A stretch of 64,000 nt of DNA, taken from Cellulophaga lytica DSM 7489. GTDB taxonomy: Bacteria > Bacteroidota > Bacteroidia > Flavobacteriales > Flavobacteriaceae. The first letter of the stretch is position 1; every line of letters begins with the position of its first letter. This document shows, piece after piece, positions 32,024-39,976 of this stretch. The position numbers were made by a program, and so were the translations under genes. The notes beneath the pieces are model-generated. The model was not told the DNA's origin. It was given only the letters and a program-made list of their open reading frames with translations, and made no database searches. The stretch spans positions 1,725,501-1,789,500 of the forward strand of contig NC_015167.1 in NCBI RefSeq assembly GCF_000190595.1, read 5' to 3'.

Positions 32024-32965
32024 GTGCAAAAATCTATCTTAATTATAGGTGCCTGTGGGCAAATAGGTACAGAGCTTACTTTAGCTTTAAGAGAAAAACA
32101 TGGTAACGATAATGTAGTTGCTAGTGATATTAGAGAGGGTGGTGAGGATCTTATGTCTAGCGGACCTTTTGAGCTTTTAGATGCTACCGATTATAAGGCT
32201 ATAGAAAATGTTGTGATGCATTATGAAATAGAAGAGGTATACCTTATGGCTGCTATGTTAAGTGCTACTGCAGAAAAGTTTCCTATGCGTGCATGGGATT
32301 TAAATATGGGATCTCTTTTTAATGTTTTAAACTTAGCAAAAGACAAAAAAATTAATAAAATATTTTGGCCATCTAGTATTGCAGTTTTTGGACCTAATAC
32401 GCCAAAAGAAAATACACCACAAAATACTATAATGGAACCAAGTACAGTTTATGGTATTAGTAAACAATCTGGTGAGCGTTGGTGTAGTTATTACCATAGT
32501 AAATATGGTGTAGATGTACGTAGTTTGCGTTACCCAGGGTTAATTAGTTGGAAAACACAGCCAGGTGGCGGAACTACAGATTATGCAGTAGAAATATACC
32601 ATAAAGCATTAGAGGACAAGACATATACTTGTTTTTTGTCTGAAGACACAAAACTGCCAATGATGTTTATGGATGATGCTATTAGAGCTACTGTTTCTAT
32701 TATGGAAACTGAAGCAGAAAACATAAAAGAACGCTCATCATACAACTTAGCAGCAATGAGTTTTACGCCAACAGAAATTGCTGCAAGCATACAAAAACAA
32801 ATACCAGAGTTTAAAATTGATTATAATGTAGATTTTAGACAAGAAATAGCAGATTCTTGGCCGCAAAGTATTGATGCTTCTACAGCAGAAAAAGATTGGG
32901 GGTGGAAAGCAGAATTTGACTTAGAAAAAACCACAGAAACAATGTTAAAGAATTTAGCGAACTAA
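32024..32965 (+). CDS. L-threonine 3-dehydrogenase, SDR/epimerase type
   Basis: A 313-residue extended short-chain dehydrogenase: NAD-binding GACGQIG (9-15), SSIAVFGP with the catalytic serine region, and YGISK (Tyr143, Lys147). The block SLRYPGLISWKTQPGGGTTDYA matches the flavobacterial threonine dehydrogenase that differs from the zinc-dependent Tdh of enterobacteria. It would oxidise L-threonine to 2-amino-3-ketobutyrate, which a separate ligase (not here) cleaves to glycine and acetyl-CoA. Start codon GTG; an in-frame TTG overlaps it by two bases but is in another frame. Another epimerase substrate cannot be fully excluded. Confidence 0.88.
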   Translation: MQKSILIIGACGQIGTELTLALREKHGNDNVVASDIREGGEDLMSSGPFELLDATDYKAIENVVMHYEIEEVYLMAAMLSATAEKFPMRAWDLNMGSLFNVLNLAKDKKINKIFWPSSIAVFGPNTPKENTPQNTIMEPSTVYGISKQSGERWCSYYHSKYGVDVRSLRYPGLISWKTQPGGGTTDYAVEIYHKALEDKTYTCFLSEDTKLPMMFMDDAIRATVSIMETEAENIKERSSYNLAAMSFTPTEIAASIQKQIPEFKIDYNVDFRQEIADSWPQSIDASTAEKDWGWKAEFDLEKTTETMLKNLAN

Positions 32966-32966
32966 A

Positions 32967-33269
32967 TTACTCATCATTACTAGAGTTTAAATTTATGTCT
33001 GGGATGGCTGTGGGGTTATCATTACTAAAGTCCTCATAGTCATCCTCGTCATAATTTTCCATAGTATGCTCTAGCTTGGCACTAATTTTCACAAGGTATT
33101 TAGTGTTGTTAGTTAATACTTCTACAGCTTCTATGGTTTCATTTTTGGCGTTTTTAAAAACAATAATATCATTATCGCCATATCCTGCCGGATAACGCTC
33201 TACCAATAATTTTAAGACTTCGGGAGTTAGCTTTTTAAAATCTACAATTACCCGTTTAAGATTATTCAT
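32967..33269 (-). CDS. Small acidic protein of unknown function
   Basis: I chose the ATG at 33269 (MNNLKRVIVDF) over the upstream GTG that adds ten residues. The 100-residue protein begins with a basic beta-alpha unit (VIVDFKKLTPEVLKLLVERYPAGYGDNDII) and ends in a strongly acidic, disordered-looking tail (about residues 75-100, many Asp, Glu and Asn). I do not recognise the family. One base separates its stop from that of the convergent threonine dehydrogenase gene. Confidence 0.7.
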   Translation of the reverse strand: MNNLKRVIVDFKKLTPEVLKLLVERYPAGYGDNDIIVFKNAKNETIEAVEVLTNNTKYLVKISAKLEHTMENYDEDDYEDFSNDNPTAIPDINLNSSNDE

Positions 33270-33388
33270 AACTAATATATTTAGAGAATTGTAATACACG
33301 CAGTATGCGAGTTACTAAAATTAGTTTATTATCTTAAAAATGCAAAACCAATAAAGTTAATTGCATGTAAATTGTAGTAAGTGTTATT

Positions 33389-33817
33389 TTACGTGTTGGT
33401 AATGTCAGACTTACCACCAGTTTTCTTTAAAAGCCTTATATGGTGTATTTCTATGCCTTTGTCTATAGGTTTTAGCATATCGTACATATTTAACGCCACA
33501 ACACTTGCGCCGTGCATGGCTTCTACCTCTACGCCAGTTTTGTAGTTTGTTTTTACCGTAATTAACACTGTAATTTCTAGATCATTAATTTGGTAGCTAA
33601 TATCTGTATACTCAATTGGTAAAGGGTGGCAATCTGGCAATAATTCTGGTGTTTTTTTTACACCAAGTAAGCCAGCAGCTTTGCTCATAGCAAAAACATC
33701 TCCTTTAGGTACAGTTTTAGTATTAATAGCATCTATAGTTGCTTGTGAACTTACTTTAACTACAGCTTGTGCAACAGCTGTTCTAAGCGTAATAGCTTTG
33801 TGTGTAATATCTACCAT
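33389..33817 (-). CDS. moaC: Cyclic pyranopterin monophosphate synthase
   Basis: The second step of molybdenum cofactor synthesis: forms cyclic pyranopterin monophosphate from the MoaA product. Signature motifs are KGDVFAMSKAAG (38-49), PDCHPLPIEY (61-70) with the active-site histidine, and the C-terminal KKTGGKSD (131-138) with the conserved lysines. At 142 residues it is slightly short but complete. It is encoded 2 bases after moaE. No moaA, moaD, moeA or molybdoenzyme is nearby, so the rest of the pathway must lie elsewhere if it is active. Confidence 0.93.
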   Translation of the reverse strand: MVDITHKAITLRTAVAQAVVKVSSQATIDAINTKTVPKGDVFAMSKAAGLLGVKKTPELLPDCHPLPIEYTDISYQINDLEITVLITVKTNYKTGVEVEAMHGASVVALNMYDMLKPIDKGIEIHHIRLLKKTGGKSDITNT

Positions 33818-33819
33818 TA

Positions 33820-34263
33820 TTATTTATTTACTTTCCATTGGTAAGAACTGTCTTCAAAAATTTCTTTGCCAAATACAGGCACTTCTGCTTTAATTTCTTC
33901 TACAACATAATTAAGCGCATCAAAAACAACCTGCCTGTGTGGAGCAGAAACAAAAACAAACAAACATATTTCACCAACATTTACAATGCCTTTACTATGG
34001 TAAATGTGCATACAAGTAATGTTAAATTTAGAAAAGGTATTTTCTTTTATTTCATGAAATTTAAGATTAGCCATTTCTTCATAAGCAGTGTATTCTATAG
34101 CTTTTACGGTATTGTTATCAATTTTATCTGCTCTAACCTGACCTAAAAATATATTGTGCGCACCAATTTGTGTTTTGCTTTGGTGCTTGGCAATAGCTTC
34201 GCCAATAAAAGCGCTAGATATTGCACCTTCTTTAAACACATTTTTTATTTTATCATTCTTCAT
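33820..34263 (-). CDS. moaE: Molybdopterin synthase catalytic subunit
   Basis: The large subunit that, with thiocarboxylated MoaD, inserts the dithiolene sulfurs into the pterin. FLGQVRADK (39-47) is the substrate-binding arginine region, SAPHRQVVFDAL (107-118) is a family hallmark, and the active-site lysines lie in EEIKAEVPVFGKE (122-134). At 147 residues it is normal. First gene of a two-gene moaE-moaC operon. The MoaD partner is not encoded here. Confidence 0.93.
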   Translation of the reverse strand: MKNDKIKNVFKEGAISSAFIGEAIAKHQSKTQIGAHNIFLGQVRADKIDNNTVKAIEYTAYEEMANLKFHEIKENTFSKFNITCMHIYHSKGIVNVGEICLFVFVSAPHRQVVFDALNYVVEEIKAEVPVFGKEIFEDSSYQWKVNK

Positions 34264-34444
34264 AAATCTAATGTAAAAACTGTTTGTTTTGTAAAAAGTA
34301 AAAATACTGTTTTTTAATGATAATTGTTGCTTGTATAATATAGAGTAGTTGCAAAAATCATTGATAATCTTTTATTTAAATACAATAAGTAAGTATTAAA
34401 AATGTAATTAACATACTATATAGCGCTTTATTTTATCTTTTTGT

Positions 34445-34452
34445 TATTTTTG
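34445..34452 (+). promoter_or_regulatory. Candidate -7 element for the M13 peptidase gene
   Basis: TATTTTTG matches TAnnTTTG, giving a leader of about 50 bases. The -33 box is not obvious. Confidence 0.4.
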
Positions 34453-34508
34453 TGTAGATGCTAACTTGTTTAGAATCTAAGGACTAATTAACTCTTAAAA
34501 ACAGAACA

Positions 34509-36593
34509 ATGAAAATTACTAACAAATCACTACTTATGGTAGGTTTGGTTGGTGCTTTGACGGTTACCTCTTGTAAAGATGGTAAAAAAGAAACAGCAGC
34601 AACAGAAACAGAAACTAAAGAAGTAGTAAAAATTCCTGGTATTGTACTGGAGAATATGGATACCAATGTGGATCCTAAGCAAGATTTTTACAACTATGTT
34701 AATGGTAGTTGGATGAAGAATACAGAAATTCCGGACGATAGATCTAGTTGGGGAGGTTTTTCTGTACTTCGTAAGTCTACAGATGCAGATGTTTTAGAAA
34801 TTATTAAAGATGCTAAAGAAAGTGGCAAGTACGGTGCAGACACAGACCAAGCTAAAGCTTTAGCTATTTTTGAAACAAAATTAGATACTACAGCAAGAAA
34901 CAAGGCTGGTATAGACCCAATAAAGCCTGCTTTAAAAGCAATAGAGGAAGTTAAAAACTTATCAGATTTACAAACAGTTCTAGCAAAAAATCCAGCGGTT
35001 TCTTCTCCGTTTATTGGGTTTAGTGTACGTGCAGATTTAAATAACTCTGCAATGAATGCTGTTTATATGGGTGGTGCTGGCCTTGGTTTACCAGACCGTG
35101 ACTACTATTTAGAACAAGATAGTAAGTCTAAAGAAATTAGAGAACAGTATAAAAAGTACGTTTCTAAAATGTTACAAATGTTAGGAGATTCTAAAGAAGA
35201 TGCAGACCAAGCGGCTGTAACTATTTTAGCTTTAGAAACTAAATTGGCAGAACCTCGTTTAGACAAAGTAGAGAGTCGTGATGCAAGAAACTTTAACAAC
35301 CCTAAAACTGTTGCAGAAACAGATGCAATGCTATCTTCTTTAGATGTTAAAAAAATGATTGCAGATTTAGGAATGACAAAAGAGTTTGATACTATTTTGG
35401 TAACACAACTAAAGTACACAGCTGCATTAGATAAATTATTAAAAAACACACCTATTGAAGATTTAAAAACTCTTGTAAAATGGGACACTTTTAACGGTGC
35501 TGCAGGTAGGTTAACTACAGCTACAGAAACTGCTAGTTGGGAGTTTTACAGCAAGTATTTAAGAGGCGCTAAAAAACAACGCCCAGCAGATGAGCGTGCT
35601 TTAGCAACTGTAAACGGTACAGTGGGTGAGGCTTTAGGTAAATTATATGTTGATGCTAAATTTCCGCCAGAAGCAAAAGTTAAGGCAGAGAAAATGATTG
35701 CTAATGTAATTACCGCTTATAAAAACCGAATTAAGAAATTAGATTGGATGAGCGAGGATACTAAGGTTAAAGCAATTGAAAAATTAGACAAATTCACTGT
35801 AAAAATTGCATACCCAGACAAATGGGAAGATTATTCTGCTATGGAAGTAGCTGCAGATAAATCTTATTTTGAGAATATGACAGCTGTGGCTAAATGGGGT
35901 AGAGATAAAAACTTTGCAGAAATTGGAGAGCCAGTAGATAAGAGTGAGTGGGGAATGTCTCCGCAAACTGTTAATGCATATTTTAACCCAATGAACAATG
36001 AGATTGTTTTTCCTGCTGCAATTTTACAACCTCCTTTTTATAACTATACAGCAGATGATGCTGTTAACTATGGTGGTATTGGTGCTGTAATTGGTCATGA
36101 AATATCTCATGCTTTTGATGATAGTGGTGCTCGTTTTGATGCAGATGGTAACCTTAAAAACTGGTGGACAGATGAAGATTTAGCTGCTTTTACAGAAAGA
36201 GGTGATGCTTTAGCTGCACAGTACAGTAACTTAGAGGTGTTAGATAGCGTTTATGTAAACGGTAAATTTACTTTAGGTGAAAATATTGGTGATTTAGGTG
36301 GTGTTTTAGGTGCTTATGATGGTTTACAACTATTATTTGAAGAAAACGGAAGACCAGAAGATATAGATGGCTTTACAGCAGAACAACGTTTCTTTATGTC
36401 TTGGGCTACTGTTTGGAGAACTAAATCTAGAGATGAGGCTTTACGTAACCAAGTAAAAACAGATCCGCATTCTCCAGGAATGATTAGAGCGGTACAACCT
36501 TTATTAAATATTGATGCCTTTTATGAAGCATTTGATATTAAAGAAGGAGATCCTATGTATGTTGCTCCAGAAAAAAGAGTACGTATTTGGTAG
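34509..36593 (+). CDS. M13 family metallopeptidase lipoprotein (PepO/neprilysin-like)
   Basis: A 694-residue zinc endopeptidase with an N-terminal lipoprotein signal (LTVTSCKDGKK, Cys19). The zinc motif HEISH starts near residue 530 (two ligands and the catalytic glutamate), followed by AFDDSGARFDADG; the third ligand is in GENIGDLGG near residue 590. The neprilysin-type N-terminal domain begins with DTNVDPKQDFYNYVNGSW, and the end VRIW is the usual C-terminal CxxW-like end without the cysteine. The family cuts small peptides; location on the periplasmic or outer side is expected. Single gene with a strong terminator. Confidence 0.95.
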   Translation: MKITNKSLLMVGLVGALTVTSCKDGKKETAATETETKEVVKIPGIVLENMDTNVDPKQDFYNYVNGSWMKNTEIPDDRSSWGGFSVLRKSTDADVLEIIKDAKESGKYGADTDQAKALAIFETKLDTTARNKAGIDPIKPALKAIEEVKNLSDLQTVLAKNPAVSSPFIGFSVRADLNNSAMNAVYMGGAGLGLPDRDYYLEQDSKSKEIREQYKKYVSKMLQMLGDSKEDADQAAVTILALETKLAEPRLDKVESRDARNFNNPKTVAETDAMLSSLDVKKMIADLGMTKEFDTILVTQLKYTAALDKLLKNTPIEDLKTLVKWDTFNGAAGRLTTATETASWEFYSKYLRGAKKQRPADERALATVNGTVGEALGKLYVDAKFPPEAKVKAEKMIANVITAYKNRIKKLDWMSEDTKVKAIEKLDKFTVKIAYPDKWEDYSAMEVAADKSYFENMTAVAKWGRDKNFAEIGEPVDKSEWGMSPQTVNAYFNPMNNEIVFPAAILQPPFYNYTADDAVNYGGIGAVIGHEISHAFDDSGARFDADGNLKNWWTDEDLAAFTERGDALAAQYSNLEVLDSVYVNGKFTLGENIGDLGGVLGAYDGLQLLFEENGRPEDIDGFTAEQRFFMSWATVWRTKSRDEALRNQVKTDPHSPGMIRAVQPLLNIDAFYEAFDIKEGDPMYVAPEKRVRIW

Positions 36594-36622
36594 TTTTAAA
36601 CTAACAATCACATAATTTTATA

Positions 36623-36664
36623 AAGTAAAGGCTACTCCTAAAAGAGTAGCCTTTACTTGTTTTT
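36623..36664 (+). terminator. Terminator after the M13 peptidase gene
   Basis: A perfect 15-base stem beginning AAGTAAAGGCTACTC with a 6-base loop, followed by a T-rich run interrupted by one G. Confidence 0.88.
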
Positions 36665-36708
36665 ATTGATTTAAAACTACTTATTTAGTTTATTAACTAT
36701 AAAAATAG

Positions 36709-36739
36709 TTGCATAACTAAAAAAATAGGTTTAAGTTTG
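36709..36739 (+). promoter_or_regulatory. Promoter of the blaI-M56 operon
   Basis: TTG (36709-36711), a 20-base spacer and TAAGTTTG (36732-36739) match both boxes and the spacing of the Bacteroidota vegetative promoter; it is the best match in the window. The leader would be about 28 bases. Confidence 0.6.
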
Positions 36740-36757
36740 GTTTCTGATAAATTCGAG

Positions 36758-36772
36758 TTGTAATACATACAA
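36758..36772. promoter_or_regulatory. Candidate BlaI operator
   Basis: TTGTA-ataca-TACAA, with an inner palindrome TGTA-a-TACA at 36759-36767, sits between the predicted transcription start and the blaI-like ATG. Proteins of the BlaI/MecI family usually repress their own operon from dyads near the promoter. The half-site order differs from the classical ACA-N-TGT core, so this is tentative. Confidence 0.35.
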
Positions 36773-36773
36773 T

Positions 36774-37133
36774 ATGAAAAAGTTAACAAACAAAGAGGAA
36801 GAAGTACTTAAAATTTTGTGGAAGCTAGAAAAAGCTTTTGTTAAAGATGTTTTGGCAGAATTTAAAGAAGATAAGCCACATTACAATACGCTATCTACTA
36901 TGATTAGGAATTTGGAGGAAAAAGGATATGTTAGTCATACTGCATACGGCAACACTCATCAATACTACCCAATAGTAGAGAAAGAAGTGTACAGAAAAGG
37001 ATTTATGAGTAGGGCAATTACAGACTTTTACAGCAACTCATACAAGAGTTTGGTGTCTAATTTTGTTAATGAAGATAAAATTAGCGTAGATGAACTAAAA
37101 GAGATTATTAACCATATAGAAAACAATAAATAA
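36774..37133 (+). CDS. BlaI/MecI/CopY family transcriptional repressor
   Basis: A 119-residue winged-helix repressor: LTNKEEEVLKILWKLEKAFVKDVL at the start, then the recognition helix region HYNTLSTMIRNLEEKGYVSH and the dimerisation tail. In the classical system the repressor is cut when the M56 membrane sensor is activated. The M56 gene begins at the last base of this gene's stop codon, so the two form a sensor-repressor pair. The signal is unlikely to be a beta-lactam, since no beta-lactamase is nearby and the sensor lacks a penicillin-binding domain. Confidence 0.92.
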   Translation: MKKLTNKEEEVLKILWKLEKAFVKDVLAEFKEDKPHYNTLSTMIRNLEEKGYVSHTAYGNTHQYYPIVEKEVYRKGFMSRAITDFYSNSYKSLVSNFVNEDKISVDELKEIINHIENNK

Positions 37134-38437
37134 TGGAGTATTTAATTTTTATTGCTAAAAGTAGTTTGGTTATAGCCTTATTTTTTATTTGTTTTCAGGT
37201 GTTTTTACGTAACGAAACATTTTTTAAAGCTAAAAGATGGTTTTTGCTAGCGGGTATATTTGTAGCAATGGCATTTCCTTTTTTAATTATAACCAAGGTA
37301 GTTTTTGTAAATACTCCTGTTGTAGATTTTAATCAATTAACCAATACGGTTGTCAATCAGTCATCAGTAGAAAATATAAATTGGTGGTTGGTAATTTTGA
37401 CTGTTTACGCTATGGGTTGTATATTTTTCTTAGGTAGATTTTTAGTGCAACTAGCATCTTTATTTAGTTTAATTAATAAAGGAACAAGCACAAGAGTAGG
37501 TAAATATAAAATGATTGAGGTTACTGCGGATACCAGTGCGTTTTCATTTTTTAATTACATAGTTTACAATCCAAGTTTACACACAGCAAATGAGCTTAAA
37601 ACAATTATTAAGCACGAAGAGTTACACGCTAAGCAAAAACACTCTCTAGATATGTTACTTACACATTTGTTATGTGTATTGCAATGGGCAAACCCGTTTG
37701 CTTGGTGGTACAAAAAAATGGTTTCTGTAAACTTAGAGTACCTTGTAGATGATGCAATTGTATCTCATCAAAATAAAAAAGAATACCAGTATTTGTTATT
37801 GCAACAGTCTGTACATAGTATGGCATCTTTATCAGTAACCAATACATTTTTTAATTCACTAGTTAAAAAACGTATTGTAATGCTCAACAAAAGCAAGTCC
37901 AGAAAAGAAAGCATACTAAAAATGGGGTTGGTAATACCAATGTTGTTTTGTGCTGTTGTTGCATTTAATACAAAAACTATTGCCCAATCTAAATCTGTTT
38001 CTAATGACTTAGTTAGTGTGACTCCTAAAATAACAGTTGTTGAAAATAGTAAAACTATAAGAGTAAAAGACTCTGTTAAAACTTTAGAAAATAAAGCTAA
38101 AAAACAAGCTAAAGCTGCTCATGTGCAATCAAAAGAAAAGCAGGCAAAAGTGTCTAACACATTTAATTTTCAAATAGAAGATAATGCGCAAGCTACTATT
38201 ACTCCTGTTTCTATGACTACGCCAATACGTGAAGTCAAAACACCTAAAAATTCTTATTTAACAAGTAAAAAACCTTTAATAATTATAAATGGCGAGGTAA
38301 TGCCAAGTTCTTTTGATATGAATCTGTTAATTCCTGAAAATATTGAGCATATAAATATCTTTAAGAGTCAATCTGCTATAGATAGGTTTGGTAAAAAAGG
38401 AGAAAATGGTGTGGTAGAAATTACAACAAAAAAATAA
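37133..38437 (+). CDS. M56 (BlaR1-like) membrane peptidase with TonB-plug-like tail
   Basis: A 434-residue protein: membrane segments near 2-22, 36-56, 85-108 and 262-282; the cytosolic zinc peptidase motif HEELHAKQKHSLD (161-173) between TM3 and TM4. After TM4 the periplasmic part (283-434) has a lysine-rich linker and then a module (about 380-432, PLIIINGEVMP...ENGVVEITTKK) that resembles the plug domain of TonB-dependent receptors. A penicillin-binding sensor domain is missing, so the signal differs from BlaR1. Its start overlaps the blaI stop by one base. The two following genes share the plug-like module. Confidence 0.92.
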   Translation: MEYLIFIAKSSLVIALFFICFQVFLRNETFFKAKRWFLLAGIFVAMAFPFLIITKVVFVNTPVVDFNQLTNTVVNQSSVENINWWLVILTVYAMGCIFFLGRFLVQLASLFSLINKGTSTRVGKYKMIEVTADTSAFSFFNYIVYNPSLHTANELKTIIKHEELHAKQKHSLDMLLTHLLCVLQWANPFAWWYKKMVSVNLEYLVDDAIVSHQNKKEYQYLLLQQSVHSMASLSVTNTFFNSLVKKRIVMLNKSKSRKESILKMGLVIPMLFCAVVAFNTKTIAQSKSVSNDLVSVTPKITVVENSKTIRVKDSVKTLENKAKKQAKAAHVQSKEKQAKVSNTFNFQIEDNAQATITPVSMTTPIREVKTPKNSYLTSKKPLIIINGEVMPSSFDMNLLIPENIEHINIFKSQSAIDRFGKKGENGVVEITTKK

Positions 38438-38471
38438 AAATCAATCTTTAATCAATTAAAAACGAACAGTT

Positions 38472-39068
38472 ATGTTACAAAAAATGAAATCAGTAAAAAT
38501 AAAAATTAGTGCAGTAGCTATTGCATTACTAATTTGTATGTTAGGGTCAAATGTACAAGCACAATCTAGTAATTTTTCTTTTGTAGGATCAACAAGTAAA
38601 GAAAAAATAAAATTGCTAACCATAGACATATTACCTACTACTACAGCTAATGATTTAGCAGGTTTTAGTAAAGACGCAAAAAAGGAAGGTGTAACTTTAT
38701 CTTTTAGTGATGTTAAACGTAATGATGAGGGAGAGATAACAAGCATATCTGCTACATATAAAACTAAAGACAACGCAACAGAAACATACAAAAAAGAGAA
38801 AAAGTGGGGTATAGAGCCTTTCTATTTTTATTTTTCTGTGAAGGAAAAAGACAAAAGTGTTGTATCGGTTGGATTTAAGGCTAAAAATAACAATCAGCTT
38901 TCTAACATACTTTTTGTTGTAAACGGACAAGAAGTTCCTAAACCTTTTGATGTTGGTATGATGGATCCTGAAGATATAGAGGCTATAAATGTTTTGAAAA
39001 ATGAAAGTGCAACAGCTAAATACGGTTCTAGAGGTAGAGATGGTGTTATTGAAATAACTTTAAAGTAA
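38472..39068 (+). CDS. Periplasmic protein with TonB-plug-like module
   Basis: A 198-residue protein with a signal peptide (cleavage near residue 31, after VQAQ); an alternative start at the fifth codon (38484) would give a more typical signal. The mature part has a first beta-rich domain (about 35-140) and a C-terminal module (about 143-197, ILFVVNGQEVPKP...RDGVIEITLK) closely similar in pattern to the tail of the M56 protein before it. It lies 34 bases after the M56 gene and 3 bases before the thioredoxin-like gene. Probably part of the sensing complex; function not known. Confidence 0.8.
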   Translation: MLQKMKSVKIKISAVAIALLICMLGSNVQAQSSNFSFVGSTSKEKIKLLTIDILPTTTANDLAGFSKDAKKEGVTLSFSDVKRNDEGEITSISATYKTKDNATETYKKEKKWGIEPFYFYFSVKEKDKSVVSVGFKAKNNNQLSNILFVVNGQEVPKPFDVGMMDPEDIEAINVLKNESATAKYGSRGRDGVIEITLK

Positions 39069-39071
39069 AAA

Positions 39072-39902
39072 ATGAAGAAAATATGTAATATAGTACAGAA
39101 ATACACTTGTGTTTCTGTACTTTTTTTATGTCTTGGAAGTACATTTAATACCATTGCACAAGATAAAAAAATAGCCAAGCCAAAAATGATTTTTATTGTT
39201 GAAGGCAAAGAAGTAACAGAAGAATACCTTTTGGTTTTGCAAAAAGAAAATAAGATAAAAGCAATGCATAATGGTGTTTCTAAAAAAGAGAAAAAAGCCA
39301 TTGTAAAACGTTTTAAAGAACGATTGGATAACAACTTTGTAATGAAAATAGAAACCTTTTCTGATGAAGAAATATTAGCCAATAAAAAGAAACAGCTAGT
39401 TAAGAGTAAGTCTAAACGTAAAGAAGTAAAAGTTGCAAAAAAAGAAGCGGTATCTGCTTCTAAAATTAAAGTTGGTGATACTATTGCTGCTTTTGCCCTA
39501 GAAGATATAAATGGAGATGTTTTAAAAAGGGAAGACTTAAAGGGCAAAGTAGTATTGTTAAATTTTTGGGCTACTTGGTGCGTACCTTGTTTACGAGAAT
39601 TTTATGAAATACCAGAAGTTATTTTGGAACCAAATACTGGTAAAAACTTTGTGTTTATACCAGTCTCTGTTGGAGAAAACCGCTCTACTGTAGTTAAAAA
39701 AATGACCGAGCTTAAGGATAGAGGAGTAGACTTTAACGTATATTTAGATCCTAAAAATGAGTTTTACAGTGGCTATAGAAAGCAAGGAATACCGCTAAAC
39801 TATATAATAGATAAAAATGGAGTGGTTGTTTATATTTCTATGGGCTATAATGAAGATAATCTACAGAAATTAGCAGCTAAAATTAAGCAACTTGTAGACT
39901 GA
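39072..39902 (+). CDS. TlpA-like thiol-disulfide oxidoreductase with N-terminal extension
   Basis: A 276-residue protein with a signal peptide (cleavage near 30, after TIAQ). Residues 36-96 (PKMIFIVEGKEVTEEYLL...NNFVMKIETF) look like a degenerate copy of the plug-like module seen in the two genes before it. A lysine-rich linker leads to a thioredoxin domain (about 130-276) with FWATWCVPC (redox Cys170 and Cys173) and the cis-proline region GIPLNYIID. The family reduces or isomerises periplasmic disulfides. Last gene of the blaI-M56 operon. Confidence 0.9.
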   Translation: MKKICNIVQKYTCVSVLFLCLGSTFNTIAQDKKIAKPKMIFIVEGKEVTEEYLLVLQKENKIKAMHNGVSKKEKKAIVKRFKERLDNNFVMKIETFSDEEILANKKKQLVKSKSKRKEVKVAKKEAVSASKIKVGDTIAAFALEDINGDVLKREDLKGKVVLLNFWATWCVPCLREFYEIPEVILEPNTGKNFVFIPVSVGENRSTVVKKMTELKDRGVDFNVYLDPKNEFYSGYRKQGIPLNYIIDKNGVVVYISMGYNEDNLQKLAAKIKQLVD

Positions 39903-39911
39903 TATTTTACT

Positions 39912-39956
39912 AAAAAAAAGCTTCAAACTATTGGTAAAACCTTTAGCTTGAAGCTT
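39912..39956 (-). terminator. Terminator between the TlpA-like and SSADH genes
   Basis: AAGCTTCAA (39918-39926) and TTGAAGCTT (39948-39956) pair across a loop of about 21 bases that has its own partial pairing. Eight A residues on the plus strand form the U-run for the minus-strand SSADH gene; use from the plus strand is weaker. Confidence 0.75.
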
Positions 39957-39976
39957 GTTATATTTTTTAAGTTATA

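Noticed and set aside
37133-38437. A beta-lactam resistance sensor
   Set aside because: The M56 protein lacks the penicillin-binding sensor domain and no beta-lactamase is adjacent.
38894-39547. A 217-codon open frame antisense to the plug-like and TlpA-like genes
   Set aside because: Leu/Ser/Phe-rich composition typical of a reverse-strand shadow of a lysine-rich gene; the sense genes have clear domains.
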